A stretch of 64,000 nt of DNA from Dryas octopetala (Eukaryota > Streptophyta > Magnoliopsida > Rosales > Rosaceae), in assembly GCA_963921425.1 (NCBI GenBank), contig OY992834.1, positions 124,001 through 188,000 on the forward strand, written 5' to 3'. This document shows, piece by piece, positions 60,048-64,000 of the stretch (position 1 is the first letter of the stretch; every line of letters starts with the position of its first letter). A program made the translations under genes and the position numbers. The notes beneath the pieces were generated by a model, which was not told where the DNA came from, did not search any database, and saw only the letters and a list, made by a program, of their open reading frames with translations.

Positions 60048-61570
60048 TCAAACACACTCATACCCTGTACACTCTGCTGTCACGTTTCTCCTGCTTTGTG
60101 TTGTCGATATAAGGCAATGGGTTTCTTTACATTTAGGCCATTTTGGGACCTTCCTATCTTCATTCTTCCGTAGTCTTGCAAACACCGACTTAAAACCATT
60201 CCTCACATGATTCAACGTCACTGTAACAAGCTCTCTGCAACATAAAATAACCCAATAATTAATAACAATAACTATTATCACTTCAGCAGTACTTGGCAGC
60301 TGCAAACGGACCTTAAAATAGGGAGACATTCACCACAATAATCATTAGTTGGGAACAAACTGTTCAAACCAGACTGTTACGTGCATCTGGGCTCTAGGTT
60401 TCTGAGTTACTACAACAAATTGCTTAATTAAAGTTCAACTTAAAAACTGGGTTCTTCTTACTTCTTCTTACCAATCTTCTAATTTATGTATATATTTCAA
60501 ATGCTTCAAAAGAATCTAAATTCAGGCCATGGGTGATTCTTCTGAGCTATCTGCCCAAACAAAAATGTTTATAGCAGGCAGCCAAATTGTTCAGAAATTT
60601 TTTCTCAATGAATTGCAAATTTTGCAATCATCTTCATCAAAACATGTGACATATCAGAATGAACCAAAAATAAAGGATACTGTACTTACAATGGTGAGCA
60701 AGGAGACCGACCGCCATTTACATAGTAAACAAACAGATATGAATCATAATGCTGACCGTTGATCAAGTAAAAGCCTGGCAATCTTCTTACACACTTGAAT
60801 GACATTTTCTTATACAAAAGGATTGCGGGATGATTGTAAGAAATAACATGCAAGTAAACTGCCCGACAGGTTGGAATACTTGAGGCATATTTTATGACCT
60901 CACGAATAAGTGCAGAAGCTGCAAGTCCAAGGAAGGTCAAATTATATGGTCACATAGTGAAAGGAAATCCCATAATTTATATCAAACAAGAGACAAACTC
61001 CTACCTATGCCAAGATTTCTGAAAGATTCTACAACTCCCAATGTCAGAATGTAGACTAAGGTCTGATCTGATTTTGATGGGTCGTAATTGAGCAAATCCC
61101 CTATCTACAAGGCAATTTTTTTTTTTTTTAAAACAAAAGAGTTAGGGTAACTCACAAAATAAAAAGTATCAGCAAAGCTATTCTTTCATATACATGCAGG
61201 AATTAAATCTAGAAATATAAAGTACCCACCTCACTTTCTCTTGCAAGAACAATTCGTGCCGTTACAAATCCAATAGGTTCGTCACTTTGACCATTTGGAC
61301 GACTTCGATCAACAGCTGCCCATGACACAATATCATGTCCATGGACTACATTTTGAAAAAACTCAGACTCGTACCTGTAGAGAGTAGCATAATCTTTTGT
61401 GAAGAAGCTATGTCATTGTAACAAAGCATGTACACATGAGAAAGTATCAATGAAATTACGTACCTAATAGGAAATAAATCAACATGGATTTGCTCTAAGA
61501 GCTCAAGGTCAGACGGTTGTATAGGCCTATAGCATATTGTTGGACGATGGGGAAGTTTTGGGTTCACCAT
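60048..61570 (-). CDS. GNAT acetyltransferase, MCC1/NAA60-like
   Basis: A Gcn5-related N-acetyltransferase. The Arabidopsis relative MCC1 (At3g02980) was described as a histone acetyltransferase affecting crossover number, and the family also resembles the membrane-associated N-terminal acetyltransferase NAA60. Five coding exons: 61570-61464, 61374-61230, 61104-61005, 60918-60690 and 60234-60048, giving 255 residues. It starts MVNPKLPHRPTICYRPIQPS. The acetyl-CoA binding motif A reads TLGVVESFRNLGIASALIRE (V..(R)xxGxxxxL pattern), followed by the motif B region AVYLHVISYNHPAILLYKKM. The tail after residue 194 is basic (FARLRKNEDRKVPKWPKCKE). The start at 61570 follows the family; an in-frame ATG lies just upstream (61624) but is separated from it by a good acceptor (TTTGCAG). 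Confidence 0.9.
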
Positions 61571-63019
61571 TGGGATTATGTGGTCAATCCCCTGCAAATA
61601 TTTGATATACTTGGAGAGTTTGCACATGAACTTCTCCTTCCATTTATGCCACATCAGCCACAAACGCCATGCAGTAGTTCCTGGCAAGCGTAAAAGAAAT
61701 CATGATCTCCAATAGTTTTCATAATTACAAATCTGGCATATCAGGCCAGCTGTTTTGAACTTTCACTTATGATTAGGTAGGTTGCTTCAGATTATAACTT
61801 ATAGGTCATTAGACTGAACTGGTAGCTGATTCTCTAATACTCCATTTAATTTCAAAGAAAATATTAGCAAAATAAATATATTCAGGAAACACTATCCAAT
61901 TCAAATACTCATCAAATTTCAAATTTCCCTTCTCAATCTCAATTGTTCTGCAACTTGAGTAAGACTTTCTTGCTTCAAAAATTTATAACACAATCAGAAA
62001 TTTTATGTATTTTTCACAAAGGCCATGCAAGAATAACAAGTTGAGTACACTATGTGGAAGGTAACTGCAAGTACATTGATTGCCAAGATACGAAGACACA
62101 AGGTATAATTTTATAGGTGTGACAAGCTTATGAACAGATATGGGAATAGAGGTGAAACTTTTTTATTTAAAGTATTACCTTGACTGACGCTTTGCTTGAC
62201 TATGAATGGGACTCTTGAGGCTTGGCCTGCAGGAATCAACTAGGAATGTCAATTTACCAGTAAATCAGGTCTCAAGTTTAGACAAAAAACCAGAAAGGTT
62301 TAGAAGCAGAGTTAATAGACGATTGTATTTGTGTGTATTCAAACTCAACAGAATGACCAATTACTAATACGATACATATGAGTTCGACTGTAATTGACTA
62401 ACTGTCCAATTGAACTGAATAGAATCAATCCCCTGAATTTAAACAGCCTGTAAAAAAGACAGACAACGAGAGAGAAAGAGCTGGGACCAAATTACACACC
62501 CAATCCAATCCAATCTAATCCAACGCAGCAAGCTCAGTTGTTTTAGTGCAACAAATTTCAAACTTGATAGCAAAGTAGAAAGACAGACAGGAGAAAAGAA
62601 TTCACATCATACACTAACCAATTAAATTCAAACAACCATGTCTTAATTTCCCCATAAAGAATATTAATTTGAAAGCAAAACAGAAACCCAGCTGAGAATG
62701 AGATCTCAGATGGCTTTACCTTGTTGGGTGCCTGAGAATTGAGATAGAGAGAGAGAATTGAATTATTGAAGCGTTGGGTTTGGAATCGTTTGGTTTGGTT
62801 TGCCGCAATGTAAAATGTAAAGTATGCCTTTCTCGGTCGGAATCGCTTCGTTGGGTTTGGCTTAATGTAGATTTGGAATCTTATTATGCTTTCGTGCCAC
62901 TCAGTTTTCAATCTCTTTTTCTCTCTCTCTCTCTCTCTGTGTCTGAGATGAGTAGTCTCAGCTCTCAGGTAAGGTGACATCCACGACGAAGACTTTCTTT
63001 GCATTCTCTGTCTCTCAGG

Positions 63020-63057
<38 letters not shown>

Positions 63058-63649
63058 TGCTTTCTTCTCTGTTTTGCTTTTGGGCCAAAATATCTCACTC
63101 ACTATGACCACATTTTATGAAGATGGGCCTTGCCGTCTTGAGTTTCTTGGGCTGAACAGCTTTCAAACGGGCTTCGCAAAAGAAAGAAAAGAGTTTTTAT
63201 TATAGGAGAAAGAAACTATCAAAATGCTCCCCAGACACTTGTTCTTTTTACTTTTTTTATTTTAACAATATCGAAGGTCATCATACAAATACAAACGAGT
63301 AGAGATGCAAAGAATTTCGAATTTATTTGAGAAGAAACAATACAGGTTCTGTTTGCTATGTTGTACGTCTATTTGAGAGGGTTGTAGACCCCACACATAT
63401 TAACTAAATGTGCATTTTATTGTAGACATCTTTATATATTTACACACAAAGATAGCAACCACATTAAGTATTCTAGTGGTGAGTCATTTGGCAACAACCG
63501 AGCGGACAGCTCAAGTTCAAGTTGTGCAGGGCTCCAGGAGAGGAGCTCTTGTAAGTTGTAAGTTGTAAGTAAAAACCACCAAGGACGGACTTATGATGAG
63601 ATCATTCATTGAGCATGAACTCAAATTGCGGCAACCACAGCTTCATTGC
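61571..63649. promoter_or_regulatory. leader exons and promoter of the acetyltransferase gene, and 3' flank of the syntaxin
   Basis: No independent gene was found. Minus-strand leader exons are likely near 61595, 61690, 62230 and 62720-62950 (for example donor AAG|GTAAAG at 62716). If exon sequence extends upstream of 61595, it contains an 8-codon upstream frame (MAFVADVA, ATG at 61672). TGGGCC motifs at 63081-63086 and 63124-63129 lie in the probable promoter, next to a (TA)n run at 63017-63052. Confidence 0.45.
63017..63052. repeat. (TA)n microsatellite
   Basis: About 17 TA units, just upstream of the probable acetyltransferase transcript start. Confidence 0.95.
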
Positions 63650-64000
63650 TCAAGCAACCACAACTATAATCACAATGATAAGGATGATTCCAAAAATCAC
63701 CAACAGCAAACATGTCTGCACAAAAAGATAATTACATCAATTTCTCCAGGGAAAATAAAATTTATAAAATAAACGTGTAATTAGCAATAGACATGAGTTG
63801 AGCTACATAACAAGAATCAATGAAATGAAAAATAGGAAAATAACATCCATAAAAGTTTACCAGAGATGAATTAGATCTTTGGGTCTTGGATGCTTTCACA
63901 AGTTGGGAAGTAGCTTGCACAGTTGCAGAACGGGAGTTGTCAATGTTAGAACCGATATCATCTGAAAAGAAAACACGTTCAGCATCATGCAAACTACAAC
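63650..64000 (-). CDS. SYP2-type syntaxin (Qa-SNARE), C-terminal end only
   Basis: The C-terminal 55 or so residues of a Qa-SNARE of the SYP21/SYP22 (PEP12/VAM3) group, which mediates fusion at prevacuolar compartments and the vacuole. Two exons are visible, 63961-63861 and 63715-63650. The first, preceded by acceptor TTTCAG, gives the end of the SNARE helix and the juxtamembrane linker (DDIGSNIDNSRSATVQATSQ, then LVKASKTQRSNSSL). The second gives the tail-anchor membrane helix TCLLLVIFGIILIIVIIVVV ending in Ala and a stop. The rest of the gene lies to the right of the window. Gene order favours SYP21 (At5g16830); sequence alone cannot separate it from SYP22/23. Confidence 0.88.

Overview
The window is plant nuclear DNA. 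Its genes are split by introns with consensus plant splice sites, intergenic DNA is AT-rich and full of microsatellites and small transposons, and several families are plant-specific (FAR1-related factor, EXORDIUM-like proteins, WEB coiled-coil protein, plant R2R3-MYB). Protein similarity and gene order point to a eudicot, probably a rosid with a compact genome; the sequence alone does not fix the species.

Layout, left to right. An alcohol dehydrogenase-like gene runs off the left edge (-). Next come a repeat-rich stretch with an 88-bp tandem array, a small J-domain protein (+), a gamma-glutamyl(amine) cyclotransferase (-), a plastid-type pfkB sugar kinase (-) and, divergently, V-ATPase subunit H (+). 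An 88-residue Cys/His-rich protein (+) follows, then a 4.5-kb gene-free gap, a WEB-family coiled-coil protein (+), a transposon-filled gap (29-34 kb), a NERD-domain protein (+), a PEP-carboxykinase-derived protein without a visible kinase P-loop (-), a FAR1-related factor (+) and intronless ITPK1 (+). The last third holds a broken R2R3-MYB (-), two tandem NCS/PR10-like genes (+), two tandem EXORDIUM-like genes (-), an MCC1/NAA60-like acetyltransferase (-) and the 3' end of a SYP2-type syntaxin (-).

From memory of Arabidopsis locus names, the order follows a duplicated Arabidopsis segment: At3g02910 (cyclotransferase), 02930 (WEB), 02940 (MYB107), 02970 (EXL6) and 02980 (MCC1) on one copy; At5g16730 (WEB), 16760 (ITPK1), 16770 (MYB9) and 16830 (SYP21) on the other. 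The window looks like an unsplit version of that segment. The MYB, whose relatives control suberin, appears to be a pseudogene here.

The genes do not form one pathway; most are housekeeping (proton pump, vesicle fusion, chaperone, acetyltransferase, inositol phosphate kinase). Local organisation comes from tandem duplication (NCS-like, EXL), divergent gene pairs with TGGGCY-rich spacers, and transposons. The latter include a Mutator-type MITE with a perfect 9-bp target duplication, a second element with the same terminal repeat, a 2.5-kb element with ~250-bp inverted repeats, a hAT-type element between the two NCS-like genes and a Tourist-like foldback. I found no tRNA or rRNA genes, no CRISPR and no organellar insertion.
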